Source of the DNA: Solea solea
Taxonomy: Eukaryota > Chordata > Actinopteri > Pleuronectiformes > Soleidae
DNA: 64,000 nucleotides
Direction: 5' to 3'
NCBI RefSeq assembly: GCF_958295425.1
Contig: NC_081137.1
Coordinates: forward strand, 7,706,238 to 7,770,237
The position numbers were made by a program, and so were the translations under genes. Positions 12,614-26,069 of this stretch are shown here, piece after piece; position 1 is the stretch's first letter, and every line of letters starts with the position of its first letter. A model generated the notes under the pieces. It worked only from the letters and a program-made list of their open reading frames with translations, was not told the DNA's origin and made no database searches.

Positions 12614-13639
12614 AATTAGATGGTTTACTTCTACACTGCTGTCATGTGTAAGGGGTTGGTGTATATTAGTGTATTATTGTATTAGGGTATATTATACTAT
12701 TTTATTTTTGGTCATATTAACAACAAAGCATAACCATTTACGTAAATATACAGTACAATTGTCAGAAAGAAAAATATGTAATGTACACAGATCCAAATTT
12801 ATTCTAACACAGTCACTAACCAAAAAAAAGGAAAAGGCCCCAGCCCAAGGCTGAATTTTGCCTCTCCTATACCCTAAGTTATAGCCCTTAATTATTACAT
12901 TTTACACTTTAAAGCTTTCTTTTTAACTCCACAAACATGTACACTATTTCAATTCATCGGTTAACAGAACTGACTGTCAGCCTTTTCTTTACAATAACAC
13001 GTTCACCAGGTTGTATCACTGATGATTCCTCCGGCAAATATGGACAATCTATTTGCATATCTTGTATAACATGTAATGTGTGTGATCCCTACAGTGAGGA
13101 CATGATAGAAAGTGAGCCTCAAAATGTTGCCATTGCGTGTTGAGCAGAGCAATCGTCCTCCACAACCACATGGAGCAACTAGAGCCATGACTCATAGCAG
13201 CTCTACAGAAGCAGCTCATGCAGCTTCTTCCCAATAACCTTTCTCCCCTACTGATTTTCCCACACTTGGGCATTCTGCCAGCTGCCCACTGTGTTTTCCA
13301 CACATGGTAGGCTTCATTCTGGGTGTGATGGCACAAAATCAGCACGCTGTGTTTTCCATCACAAACGCTTCAGAAAGTGGGCAGCGTCTGTGGAGATCTC
13401 CCACACTGTCCTGCATGTTAGTCCTTGTGTTTTTTTTCTTCAGGTCTTTACCCCCGAAACCCTCTCAGAATTATAAAAAGCTGTGCTGCTGCACTGCAGA
13501 TGTGAAGCACTCTCGTCTGAAAATTGAGAAATTCAGAGGGATCATCTGAATTTTGGCTGAAGGCCTGATGGCCAATCCTGCCACTTTTTTTGGAGGCAGA
13601 CAGGAAGGGAGGTGCATCACCGAGCCCCTTCTCAAATAG

Positions 13640-13652
13640 GCTGCCTAGCAAC
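13640..13652. promoter_or_regulatory. Single X-box-like site upstream of exon 2
   Basis: On the minus strand this reads GTTGCTAGGCAGC, close to the X-box half-site pair seen at 40321. It lies in a GC-richer patch (about 13.15-13.70 kb) next to a polypurine tract. Functional use is unproven. Confidence 0.22.
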
Positions 13653-15779
13653 CAGAGCAGAGCAGAGATTGCAGTGCCACGGTTGGGGCTGCCAGCATTG
13701 GTCCTGGATCACGTTACACTGAGACAGCAAGAAAGAAAAGGAGTGAAATAGAGATGAAGATAGAGGAGAAAGTGAGGGGGATGGGGTAAAAATGAAAAAA
13801 AAAACAAGTGAGGTTGTCAATAAAGGGAAGCAGAAAACAACAGCTCGGGGGTGAACCAGAGAGAAAATGAATAGTTGTTGAGTTCACCATAACATAATTA
13901 CAGGGAAAGCATTGATTCTGCTTGATTAAGCACTGCTTTAGTAATATGAATGAAGGGTGAAAAATTATATACCAGTATACCACCAACTCCCATTGGGCAG
14001 TGTAACACATAATTGAACAACCGCTGCTTCTTATTCCTTTCTATCTTAGTTAACCTGGCAAAGTGAGACTTTTATTCAGTGACACAACTCACCAGCCTAA
14101 AACCTGGAGAGATAAGTAAATGGCATGAATCACAGCTCAGAGTAGGCTGAGCTCTACACTGCCTCCCCCCTTTTTCTGCATGACCAACATTCATGCTGCC
14201 ATGTTGCCTTCTGTCCCACTGGTGGGGGATGTGACAGTCGATGTTACAGTGTCCTTCTGGTGAGAGCTTTAGGTACATCTCTTCTCATCAGTACACTGTA
14301 TGACATAGACTATGAAATTGAAGTAGTAGCTGCATTTATTTAGAAGTGGATGAATACTAGCTCTGAACAATGAACCATTTTCAAGGACATACTATTTTTG
14401 ATTGTTCTATACAAAATGCAAATCACGTAGAAAGGATTCATATCTCTAAACTCTTAGTAGAGAACAGGACGCTCTAAGAATCAGAACAGGGAACTTCTGT
14501 TGAAGATGACGATGCCTTCAAGGGCCAGTATACTTGTCATATGGCCGAGTAGCTTTGGTACCACTGCCACCCCCACTGCCACCTTTACTGGAGCAAGTAT
14601 ACTTCATCACAATCTAATCACAAGAACATACTGGAATTTAAATTTGTTCCACACAGTGACACTCAACAGTGAAGTGTTGTCCAAATAACACTTTGGAGAG
14701 AATATACTGTGCAACCAATTGACATTCACACTTGCTTATTGCTTATTACATCATCAAACAAATATTTCCACGTTTAAACAAAAAGTGCATCTCTCGCTCT
14801 CTGTGACCATTGGCTACAATAATTCATGTGTCAAAATAAAAGCCATGCATACTATTTTTACATATACATACATTACATTAACACAGGCGTAAATAAATAC
14901 ATTCCATTAGCTAACTTAATATAATATAGTCTGGATAAATAAACATTGTGTCAGTGAAATGTGTTATTTTCTCTCAAGGGGGTTTAATCCAGAACAATAA
15001 ATCCAATAAATCACGCAAGAAACAAATGATCTTTTCAAAGACTGTATTGTATCTGTACTGTATATTCCTTTATTTTAGGAATTCTATTATTATTATTTAA
15101 AAGTCAATATAAGGATGTCAGAATGTTGTCTTTGGCTGGAAAATTGGTCCTTTGATGGTTAAGTGAGTTAATTTAATGTAAAGCAGTTGTCAAACTCTAT
15201 CTACCGTCATCTCACTTTGTAATTCAAGGACCAAGCTTGAGCGTTTAAAAGGCTGCGCATTAGGTAATGGACTGAAAGCTAATCTCACCTCTCAGGCATA
15301 TAATTTCAGATATTTTGACGTCAAATGCACTCAATGTGCAAGGTGTTACATGGCCCATGAGGAGCCCTTGGTTCCCCCACTGCATCTCCACAGAATTTAA
15401 GCTCTTACAAGTTAACCTATTTGCATTTTTTTTTTTAATGATAATGACTCACGATTTTTCTACATTTGGATTCATTTTTACCAGTTTCTGCTCAGATGAA
15501 CTGAAATCAGTGCAGAAATAGTCCATGGCACTGATATAATCTGGATAACTAAATGTGCTGGAAGGAAACCAAATTAGCAAACAGCCTTGTAAAGAGTTTT
15601 AAATACTGCGTTTAAAACTTTGAAGTAGAGATGTTCCGATACCATTTTTTCCCTCCCGATACCGATTCCGATACTTGTGCTGTGGGTATCGGCCGATACC
15701 GAGTACCGATACCGATACCAGTGTGTTATAAAAAAATATATATCATACTACGCCTGCATGACTGTGATATGATTATCAT

Positions 15780-16267
15780 CACCAAATCCTTTACCGTATC
15801 AGTCACGGGTGTCAGACAGTGGAATAATCTGGATGAGGAGATGAAAAAATCAGCAAAACGGAGTGTATTTAAAAAGAAGTATGTAGAGATGACCATTAAT
15901 CGATACAGAATGACCCAGGAGGAAAGTATGACAAAGGCCAGAGACAGAAATCTGTAGACACCGTGAGGATACGGCAGTGGAAGCAAATGTAACCAAACAA
16001 CAGCTGACATACATGGAGTCTGATTGACTGTCTAGAGCTAGACTGCATCTCTGAGTGCTCCCTGATGCTGAAACATGTTTTTGTCAAAATGTCATAAGAA
16101 AAAGAAAAATGATGTATTGTATGATGAAAATCTGTTTTCTGTGGGTAATGGGGACGGGACTAGATAAGCTTTTGCTTCTCCGGCTTTCCCTTTTGGTTAT
16201 GTGTATTGTTTAAACTACACTAAGATGATGTGTGATGATGAGTGATCTAACTGACATGACCGAAATA

Positions 16268-16335
<68 letters not shown>
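15780..16335 (+). mobile_element. LINE 3' fragment nested in the hAT element
   Basis: The frame at about 15790-15957 reads TVSVTGVRQWNNLDEEMKKS and continues SVFKKKYVEM...INRYR. This is the usual C-terminal end of a non-LTR reverse transcriptase polyprotein (VRxWNxL...FKKKYK). A stop and a short 3'UTR follow, ending in a (AT)n tail at 16270-16335. The 5' part is missing, as in 5'-truncated LINE insertions. The hAT sequence resumes on the right. The exact borders are not certain. Confidence 0.6.
16270..16335. repeat. (AT)n microsatellite, LINE tail
   Basis: About 33 AT units directly after the LINE 3' end (gaaataaac), inside the hAT element. It probably grew from the retroelement tail. Confidence 0.95.
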
Positions 16336-16343
<8 letters not shown>

Positions 16344-18824
16344 TACATATATAAATAAATCATTGGTGGTAAGGTTTGGCTCAGGTTAAACCCTCTGTAA
16401 AACATGAACGAATACAAATGGACATCATTTATTTTTACCAGTGATATGTTATTTAGTTTTTCAGCTTGTACGTTTGTTTTCACTCTGGTCCAAACACCGC
16501 AGCACTGGCAGAGCTTCATGTTTCCATGACGACTGACCGGGCAAGGACGCGCGTGACATCATTTTTACTCGACTCCAGATTGTTAAAATTAGTCTCTGAA
16601 GTAACGTTAAACTTTAAAAACAGAGGCATACATACGCAGGACACAGGTACGCTGGTTAGTTGTAGCGCTGCTCTTTTCGTTTAATAAACGGGCCGCTCCA
16701 GTTTGACGTTAGACGCGCTAACGGAGCTAGCGCAGCTAACAACGCTAACGGAGCTAACTGGTAAATACTGCCAAACCGCCGACATGATGAGCTAACTTTA
16801 GCTCCTTGTCTACAGGTGTCGGGTGATCCGTTCTTCTTCACGCCTCTAAAACAGCACAGTGCAACTGTTTCAAGAGCGGCGAAGAAGAACTGTGTCAGAG
16901 CTAACGGAGCTCTATTAAATAACGTGGTATCGGATCGGTGCATGGACTCCAGTACTCGCCGATACCGATACCCACATTTTCGGCAGTATCGGAGGCATTT
17001 CCGATACCGGTATCGGAATCGGAACAACTCTACTTTGAAGAAGGCCAAAGATGATAACCTAGTTTCTTCTGTTCAGACATGGCCCTCACCCTTATTTGAA
17101 TATTCATTACAAATACACAAACAATGATTAATTGTCAGAAAAATGCATTACCACCGCTTTTCAGCTCTTCTTGTAGACTTAAATACACTGGCTGTCTGAC
17201 CTGAGTCACATCTCTGATATTTTTACCTTGTGCTACTTTTGTTTCTCTCCATCTTTGCAGCCACTTTTAACTGTGATTTCATGTTACTGTTTAATTACTG
17301 GATCATTAGTCAGTCCTGTGCAGCAGTCAGTGGGTGCAATTATATCAGACTTGACTAAGCATAAAAAGAAGTACAATGTATGTCTTATACAGTTATACAG
17401 TACCTGTTATGACTGTGACCCAGGCTTTAACTTTAGTTCATCCATCACTAACACTATACAAATTACACGTTCAGTACAGTACTGTATGTAGGCCACAACA
17501 CCTGCTAGATGTTAGTGGAGCAAATCCTCACATAGCTCACCAGAACCTGTAAACTGGCCTTAACAGTATTCGATACCTTTAGCCTCTTTCATATATAATC
17601 GGCTGTGTAAGAAAGCATTCAAAGCGTTATCACCCATCGTCACTGTGACATAGCATTATGAAACGTTGGTCCTTGATGGTTGTCTGAAGTTTCTCATTTC
17701 CACGACAGCAAATTGAAATCCTGTCATTATTGCAGTCTCAGCTGACTTTCACTATCAAGTGTCTCCTTCAGTGCCGAAAACCCCAATCACCACTTTCATT
17801 CCTTTAACAGCAGACTCACAATGACATAGTGGAGGCGTGAACTGAAATGCTTCTTATTCACTTTGAATGGAGAAGTGTCGAGCGTTGCTGAAGTGCATTG
17901 TGGGTCCTTGGCTTTGCTTTGATCATGTTGTGTGCATCAGAAGTTTAGAAATGTCCAACTTTCAAAGTGTCACCCTAGGCATCAGCCAATTAAATCACTT
18001 GATGCAAGTATTCCAGCCAGCCAGTATCCTAGCCATTTAAATGATGTTTCTGTGTTTAGCTCAAATAGTTCTTGGACAAGGATGTTCTCCCTGGTGCAGA
18101 TATTTTTTGTCAGACAAAGTGCACCCAATAACGATGTAATACCTCCAATATACCTCTAGCACCAAGCACCAGGCCCACCCACCAAAGTGTTAAATGATTG
18201 TAAGGTTCCCTATGATTCCCACCCCTATACGTGAGTCCTCCGTCATATTATTGCACTTTACCTACAGCACAGATTTTTTGTCATGCGTATGTAAGCCTTA
18301 GAAGAGAGGGGAGTCACTCTTCTTTCTCCTGGGCTCACTTCAGACTTTAGTCCCACTGGTGCTTCACTGGCGAGTGACAAGTGTTCATATCCTGTAGCTA
18401 TACTGCAACAACAGCAGCAGCAACAACAAAAACAGCCACAGCAGAGCTTTACATTTGCCATGGGGCACAATGCTTACGGCTCACTCCTCATGCAATGTTA
18501 AATCTGCCGTTGGGTGTAGTAACTACATTTTTTTGGAATTGCTGAAAATGAAGTGTGAAATATAAAACATTTGAACGTATTTTTTATTCATTCATACAAA
18601 GTAAATTCAATACAGTGTGTGTTTAAAAAGATTTACAGTAGGTTTGTACATGGTGTGTTGCAGAGTGAAGGTGTTTCATATTGACCAGCACCTCTCCGGC
18701 TTTAATACATTGTCCCACAGAGAGATCGTCCAGGTACTCAGTCATGCAGCGCTATTTAAATGATTCAATTAAAACTTTGTGTAAAAAAAAAAAAAGACAC
18801 ATTTTTGGTACCACTTTCTGAGGT

Positions 18825-18828
18825 GTAT

Positions 18829-18919
<91 letters not shown>

Positions 18920-18941
18920 CATACATATATGTACATATACA
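18825..18941. repeat. (TA)n / (CATATA)n compound microsatellite
   Basis: A TA run interrupted twice by CATATA units. The chance open frames on both strands here are not genes. Confidence 0.95.
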
Positions 18942-19604
18942 ACCTCATTCCTGTCCACACTAACTCAAGACTTTTACAAATAAAATCCCTAAAGCACTCT
19001 CAAGCTTTCTTCACCACTCAACGTCTTATGTTGCTACACTAAAAACCCATACAAAAATAAACAAAGATAACATTTTCCCTTTGTACTCCCTATATATAGT
19101 TACTGATTTAGAAAGTCAACATTTACTTGTCAGTGTCACATATTCTCTCGTTAATTTATGCTCTTCTAACACAAGTTAATGAGATTCTGAATATAATTTC
19201 TGCTGAATGAATCATCATTGATAAAAACCCACACACATGTATCATCCTTGATTTTAATTCAAATTAGCGTCTCGGATACAGTAAATTGTGCCACAGTGGG
19301 ATCGACTGTCGTCCTTCTGGTGCGTGTTGTTTGACGTGGTTCCCATTTTGTCTCTCTAGAGCCTGTTTTCACAGGAACTTGGTGTTCATTTCTAAGATGA
19401 GATAGCGACTACATTTACAGTTCATGATGTCTAAGAAAATCTGAAAGTGATGTTGATTTCATAAGCCCATGACAAAGCCCCTGATCTTGTTAATTAATGA
19501 TCTTTGACAGACAACCTAGTTTGATGACATTGTGAAGCATGGAGTCATGGGAATTGTTCAGGGAGAGCTCTAGTGGCAGAACGAGCATTAAACAGCAATA
19601 AGTA

Positions 19605-19790
19605 GTATCTGTCTTCTACCACTTTATCGTCCACATGACAGTCGCGGGAGGGCACTGTGCCAATCTCAGCTGACATACACCCTGGACATGTTGCCAGTCC
19701 ATTACAGGGCCACATATAGAGACAAACAACCATCCACTCTCACCTACTATCAATATAGTGTCCAGTTTTCCTACACCAACCATATGGTTT
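19605..19790 (-). repeat. Teleost interspersed repeat (retroelement-tail type), copy A
   Basis: The segment runs from 'ctaccactttatcgtccac' through 'tacaccctggacatgttgcc' to 'agagacaaacaacca'. It shares this order with copies at 33.75, 44.1, 47.6 and 53.3 kb. This is a very common fish genomic repeat. I infer a retroelement 3' region because one copy ends in a simple-repeat tail. Confidence 0.7.
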
Positions 19791-20721
19791 AGTGACAATT
19801 ACACAGAATAAAATCCAAAAAAAAAACAACACAAGACAACACGCTGACTAACAAGTAGTATCGAATATTTCCTTCCTCAATCTGTCTTTTCTTATGGGTT
19901 TTCCCCTCGAGTCATAGCTGTCGTATATGGTCGTATGAAAAATGTGGTTGTGTATTTATTTTGTGTTTTACGGTAGAGACTGAGGTAACTATGTCATGCA
20001 GCTAGCTTTATAGGAGACTGTATGAGATTTGAGTGTGTGTACAGTATTGATGTTGCCAATTCTGACACTCATGAAACTGAACTTTTGTAAATTGTCTATG
20101 ATCATTTCACAGTAGTGTAGGAAGGATTAAGTGGACAATGGTTTTAAGGCGACCAAAATGAATCAGTTCTTTACCTGGAATATTTAAGTGGTTTTCTTCT
20201 TGAATTAATCTAAAGCATCACTTCCATATTATTTTAACATTATTAAGTTGAACAGTCAATATCCTTTTTTGGGAAATACCTGGGTGGAAATAAATATTTA
20301 AAAAATGTCATGTGACAGGACAGCAGCTCTATACTTTTTGGCTGTGCAGCCTATTCCCCTCAACTTCACAGATCTCACACTCGCAAGGCGTCTTGATTAT
20401 TTTTTCCCCTCCCCCCTCTCTCCACACAAGCATGCACAGACCTTTTTAATGCTGAGTAGATACATTTCTATGTATGATGCACTGGAGGCCATTTTAACAC
20501 ACAACCCTGTAGGACTGGTTAATGGTTGCTCTAGAAATAAACATGTGCAATAATAGCAGCAGTCATTGAGTTTAAAAAAAAGCAACATATTATTATTGAG
20601 GTAGTCGGATTAAACTCGACTTTTAAAATACAAGCAAACATGTTAAGTGCGACTGAGATGGCACTAAATTGTATTTCTCAAAATCAGACTAATAAAGTGA
20701 CTGGGAGTGGAATAACTACGG

Positions 20722-20733
20722 CATATACATATG

Positions 20734-20768
<35 letters not shown>

Positions 20769-20808
20769 GTGTATATATATATACACGTGTATATATAAAT
20801 ATATACGC
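20722..20808. repeat. Imperfect TA/CATA microsatellite
   Basis: TATA and CATATG units with interruptions; the interior is self-complementary. Confidence 0.9.
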
Positions 20809-22344
20809 TCAGTCAGACCAGAGTGTGGCGTGGACTCTGTACGTACTCCATAATTTCCACCCCCAGCTAAAACCTTCAAACAATAGAACAATCTGGTACA
20901 CAGAAGAATAAAACAAAAGCGACAAAATAATGGCGAAATCCAGGCTACTACATTTGTTGTATTGACAGGGAGTCCAAATTTATGCTCTGCCCGCTTAAAC
21001 AATTGAATATTTAAGTTAGTGGATGGTAGGAAGTCTCAGAATGGTGCCAGCTAGTCCAGATTCTGCGTAATACTACCAAACTGAGAAGAAAACGTATCTC
21101 CACCTAATGTTGCAAAGGGTGGACATGCTTCATTCAATAAATGGATTCCACACTTGTGCTTTTATACTATGACAAGGCGAGTAGTCCGATTGAATGGCAT
21201 ACTGGAGCTTCAAACATAGCTTGACTTGAGGGTATATATATATATATATAATCATCAGCATTGTTTAGTCTGACTCGCTGCTTTGAATCATCATTGTCTT
21301 CGCTGCTGTTAAATTATGACTTTAAAGATGTGCAGTAAGAAGGGGAAGTTTATCTAAAGCATTCGTGACACATCTGTCTAAACACAGATAATACAGCTCA
21401 TTGCTCATATACATATTCAACATCTCAGTGTTGTTCGAGAGAGAAATGATTTTTGTTTGTTTATTTTTTTTTTTTTTTTATGTGTTTCACTTTCTAAGAA
21501 TGCTCATAACCTGAGGGTCAGTTGCTTTGATTCTGTTTGTGCACAACACAGTCACCAAATTAAATTTTCAGGGTTGATGATGCATATCTACGCCAGATGG
21601 TCTGGGTTTGTTTTCTTTATGAATAAGTATCTTAATGTGGGTTGTTTAAGAGAAACAACACCACTTCTGCTGCTTTGATGTGCTCAGCTGCAGGTTTTCA
21701 GCAACAGACATGCATCTGTCTTGTTATAATTTGCATATAATTCGGCAATTTTAAACATTTGCATTCTTTCAGGTGCCCCAAAACACAACAAACCCATTAA
21801 GATATTGTTTTATGAGCTACGTTTTGTGAGGTTGTTGGTATGCATGTTTATTTTTTTTTTTTTTTTGCATGGCTCTTATAAAGTAGATGGATAAGGGTCA
21901 TGTTTGTAATTAGTGGTGGTGTATTTTACACCAGCTGCAGTATTTGATAACACTGAATCTGGGAGAAGCACGTCAGCCAGGGAGAGGCTGCCGTTGACGC
22001 TTACCGGCTCATTCTTACACCTGATCTGAGCTAGGTCTATGACGTCAAGGCAAAAACAGCTCATTCATGTCACACGGCTGCATATCAGATAAATATCGGA
22101 TCTAGGATTACATGTTGAAGTGACACATCTGTTTTTAAAATCTGAATTGGTGATTGAATTTCAGTGTCCACACAGCCCTGAAAATAATTAGATCTGAGTC
22201 ACTTCAGCCTGGTAATCTGAACACGGCTTAAATGTACTGTCAGATTCGAGGTTCACTGGTCTTTGTAAAGCAAAGTCAAAAGACCTCTGGTCGGGTCAGG
22301 AGCGGGTCGGTCAAGTAAAACTTTTTGGCAAAAAGCAGCTGTTC

Positions 22345-22612
22345 AGTAAGGGTGGGCGATGTGAAAATTATATCACCATATTCTGATATTCCAATAACAA
22401 TAATTGTGATGATATTTTACAGAATTTCAAAACAAAAGTGTAGATATGGAACAATATATTTCTAAAATAAAAATGTATTATGATGTAAAATGAATCTTTG
22501 CATTAAAAAAACCATACAGAAATAACTCATTATAAGTGAAGTGGTGGGCCACAGGGAATCAGCTGGAGGGCTCCATGTGGCCTGCGGTCCACATGTTTGA
22601 GACCACTCTTGT
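22345..22612. mobile_element. Degenerate hAT-like relics (two joined ends)
   Basis: The left part 'cagtaagggtgggcgatgtg' and 'atatcaccatattctgatat' resembles GGGCGATAT-type elements. The right part 'tggcctgcggtccacatgtt' and 'tgagaccactc' resembles a Charlie-like right end. They may be parts of two different elements. Confidence 0.4.
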
Positions 22613-24871
22613 AAAGGAAGGTGCCATAGACAGCAGGATAAAATAGGTCATCCTCCAAAAAGGAGGAATGTGTGTTTGTAACGGCTACAGTGAGGATGTG
22701 AAAAGTAAAACTAGTGCCTCACATGCAGGATCACAATCTTCACATTGTAACGCAGAAACCTTTGATATCACCTTGTGATCATTTCTACACCATTACTCTT
22801 GATCATTTGATTGGTTAGTGGGTAATCAGTGACAGCGCGTCCTTTTCCTGCCCATTTTCCAGTAAAGACGTCTGAGGATCGATTCTCAGACTAAGGTGAT
22901 CATCGATCCCGATTGAGATGAAGGCACACTGATCCCTGTGGTGTAAATCATTCATTACATTAATGTCCTTCTTGAATTCAAACACAACCTTCCAGCTAGT
23001 TTACATTCATTCCATGTCCTCCATGTGGAAGCGCCGCAATGCAATGCAAAACATCAAACCAAAGCGAGGCAGTCCGTCTTGATTAAATGTTGTGAGGCCG
23101 TCAATGAGCGTTAAGCATAAAAGAGCACATTAAAGTACTGCTGAAGGCTTCCAACCACATTAAGACTCTTAATTAAAGTCCTGAGTCAAAGATGACTGAA
23201 AGGACTCGGCACCGGCTTCGACAATAGGACAAAGGTGATACAAACAAATAACCTTGAAAACAAGCCGTCACGTGGTGCAGCTATTGTAACGCAGATGTTC
23301 AGCAAACATAAGGAACTCCTGGAGAGTGCAAGGAATAAAAAAAACCCAGAAATATGTACAGAAAATGTGGCCTGGGTGACAAGTAACAGTAAAGCACATC
23401 CCAAAATATCTGGCTGAAAAAAGCACCACTGATAACAACCTGCCACAAGAGTGCAACAGACTGAACACAAGCTGTTAATAGACTACTCCACCAGCAGGAC
23501 ATATTCAAACAAACATGAAAACAATATGGTGAACAATTAAAAGTATTCTTACAGTTTGGGGATGGTTATTTAATTGATGTCATTTTTGTTTTGTTGTATA
23601 ACGTCTGATGGTTCATGTTCTCCGTTGATTCTCCCAGGTTATAAATAAAGGTTACTATATATCTATAACATAGACTGTATATATAGAAATGGACACAGTC
23701 TTCTCAAACTAGTGATTAAGACCATTATCTACTCAAGAAGATGTTTACTGATATTATAAATCATGTCAGAATTAGGCTTATTTTCCCACCCATAAGCATT
23801 TGAACAAACATCCCTTTTTTTGTAATCGAGCCAATGGTCTAAGAGAGATGACCTTTTAAGTGGGTTTCTCATTAATCAAACAATACAGATAATTAAGAAT
23901 GGTATGTTGTAGCAATACGTTACAAAAGTTCCAAAAAATAATTATGAAATTGCGTCATCGTCATATTTATAATTGCAGCAGGTCCCTCAAAAGCAACATT
24001 ATGTGTTTAATGTCCTTGGTGATAATGGAGATCCAGAGTCTCTGGTCCCTAAATTTGAGGGTAGGGGGGCTCAAACATTGGGGAACCTCTATAACAGAGT
24101 GAGTCAATCCAGCAATAGGTAACACACTTAAAACACCATGCACTTGTAATATGGTTAAACTGAGCTAAACAACAAATTTGATGCTGATGCTGTTCAGTTA
24201 ACTTTTGCTGGTTGGCTGTGATAACTGTGGGAGGAGGTTTTAATATGTTTTTCTCAAAGAAAGTTTGGCGTCTCAAAGGAAGAAATTAGTCATGACAGCA
24301 CTGTGGGGACACATGGGATAATATGTGCTATAGTATATAACATTAAGCACAGCAGGACCATCAAGTACAAACCCCCTGAAGCAAATAGACTCATTACTTT
24401 TGACAGCAGTCCAGCACATTTAAGTCAATGTAAAAATAATCATGATTAATGAAATATATTAGGTTTATCCACCTATTTAATATTTAATTAAACTTCATGT
24501 GCAACTGATTCCAGCAACAAGACTGAACTCGAACCAAAGCGTCAGAACGGAATCAACAAACAAATCGTCTGTGGTTCTGTACACAGAAACACTGTTATGT
24601 GTGGGAACCCCTGAGCTGGCTACCTGAAGCTGGGAGTGAGTGAGTGAATAAATGAAAGAATGAATGGCCATGACTCTGTCTTTTCCATCACACTGATATT
24701 CTCATCATGATAGAGTTCAAAATAGGGCTTAAGGATATTAGGAAAACATGCTATAACTTTGTATTTTGCAATGACGGTATGATATGGTGTCTCTCTGTTT
24801 TGGGTTTGCAGTGATCCTGACACAGAGTAGCCACTACACACACTGAAAACAATGAAATGCAATATTCCCTT

Positions 24872-24956
24872 TTAGGGCTGAACAATGACTCATGTTCTAA
24901 ACATAATCGCAATTTGAAACTATGCAATTTGCAAATCGCAAAATGCTGCAATTAAA
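24872..24956. mobile_element. Fragment of GGGCTGAACAAT-type element
   Basis: 'agggctgaacaatgactcat' then 'aatcgcaatttgaaactatg' and 'caaatcgcaaaatgctgcaa' match the end of a common fish non-autonomous element, also seen at 32.17-32.47 kb. Confidence 0.45.
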
Positions 24957-26009
24957 CTGTTCCATGTCTTGTGATGTAAACATGTCCTAAGTTCTTATTC
25001 TTGCATAGGAGTATAGTATTTTGATGTTATCTTATATAATGTGCCATCGTTTTTATTTTAAATTTATAGCAAAGTTTAGATTTAACCGAAGCATTTTGAC
25101 ATCTCAGTAACATACAGAATATACTGTATATGGTAAATCCAAATGAAGTTGCAAAATTTGTCAGGAATATTGGAAATAGATATTTACTCTACTCGATCAG
25201 CTCCATTTTTATTGCACCAACATGGTTTTATTGAAATAATGAACATGGTTTAATCCTTAAATAATGTTCCTGCTACTCTAAACAACCACGCTTGCTACCT
25301 TGATTGTGGAAATAAAGAAATAAAAGTATGTTTTTACATACATTTTAATCTACAGTCTTCTTAGTTGCAGTCCTAACCCTCACCTTATTTTCAATGTAGT
25401 GTGCAGCGCTAGTTCAAAACCATACTGTATACACAAATACATTTTTTAAATGATTATATTTATAAGAGCACAGTAACCTGGTTCTGCCTGATGATTGAAG
25501 GCCACAGCAGGACCAGTGCTCTGTTTCCTGATTTCACGCTGGGATTACGCCTCCATGGCAGTGGAACATCCATCTCTGTGATGATGAATGATATTTAAAT
25601 GGCCCTGAGCAATAAAGTGAATTTCCCAAGGTCAAAAGCACAATTCCATGCTGCTTTTTACAGCGATGTAAAGCAAAAAAATAAAAAAATAAAATTAAAA
25701 TGGACCAATCAGCAAGTGATTAATGTTTCATTCATTAAAAACAACACAGTCGTGCTGGCCAATGATGCTGTATAAATGTAAGTATGAGAAAACAGCCCAC
25801 GCGCGAATGTAAAGGTATGTTTTTGTATGAATAAGCAGGTGCTAACAGAGCAGAGGGACCAGAAAGGAAGCTGTAGGTTAGTGGGAATTAATGCGATCAC
25901 TGTCACGATCCTAAACGCACATTTCCTTCCACAAAGGCCTCGCTTTAACGTTTTTATTTCTTACAAATTGGCACAAATCTCACTTTGTCCACACGCTGTC
26001 CGTACCTAC

Positions 26010-26069
26010 CTTGCACCCGAACATGAGAGAGAGGGTCCGGTTGCTGCAGATGACCTTACACTGGCACAT
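26010..26069 (-). CDS. dlg4: dlg4 alternative first coding exon (MCQCK...MFGCK)
   Basis: Twenty codons begin MCQCKVICSN and end LSLMFGCK, followed by the donor AAG|GTAGGT in phase 0, ready to join KYRYQDEE in the exon at 11571. From memory, human PSD-93 (DLG2) has an alternative start of very similar form (MICHCK...TLSLMFGCK), so this looks like an old alternative promoter of the family. Cysteines at 2, 4, 8 and 19 are candidates for palmitoylation, by analogy with the CxC of PSD-95. An in-frame ATG 42 bases upstream (26111) would add MSLALRNLKCLSPV. I prefer 26069 because it matches the DLG2 form and has G at -3, whereas the upstream ATG has C. No in-frame stop separates the two, so both remain possible. 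The surrounding DNA is GC- and CpG-richer than the rest of the window. Confidence 0.85.

Larger units (their letters stand above)
15626..17032. mobile_element. hAT-superfamily DNA transposon, 1.4 kb, with exact 8-bp TSD
   Basis: The left end, TAGAGATGTTCCGATACC, is inverted at the right end (reverse complement TAGAGTTGTTCCGATTCC, then GATACC). Both sides carry an exact 8-bp duplication, CTTTGAAG (15618-15625 and 17033-17040). Near both ends the sequence is built of many CCGATACC/GGTATCGG units, a subterminal repeat array typical of transposase binding. No hAT transposase is visible, so it is non-autonomous. A LINE 3' fragment and an (AT)n tract lie inside. Confidence 0.82.
11572..26009. other. 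Intron between the MCQCK exon and exon 2
   Basis: 14.4 kb without supported exons. It contains a hAT MITE (12255-12613), a hAT element with a nested LINE fragment (15626-17032), (TA)n tracts near 18.9, 20.75 and 21.24 kb, a retroelement-tail repeat (19605-19790) and hAT-like relics at 22.35 and 24.87 kb. Parts at 23.0-23.2 and 25.5-25.65 kb look more complex and may be conserved non-coding DNA. Confidence 0.6.

Noticed and set aside
18752..18963. Open frames on both strands of Ile-Tyr repeats (also at 8006, 16247 and 20664)
   Set aside because: They are translations of (TA)n microsatellites.
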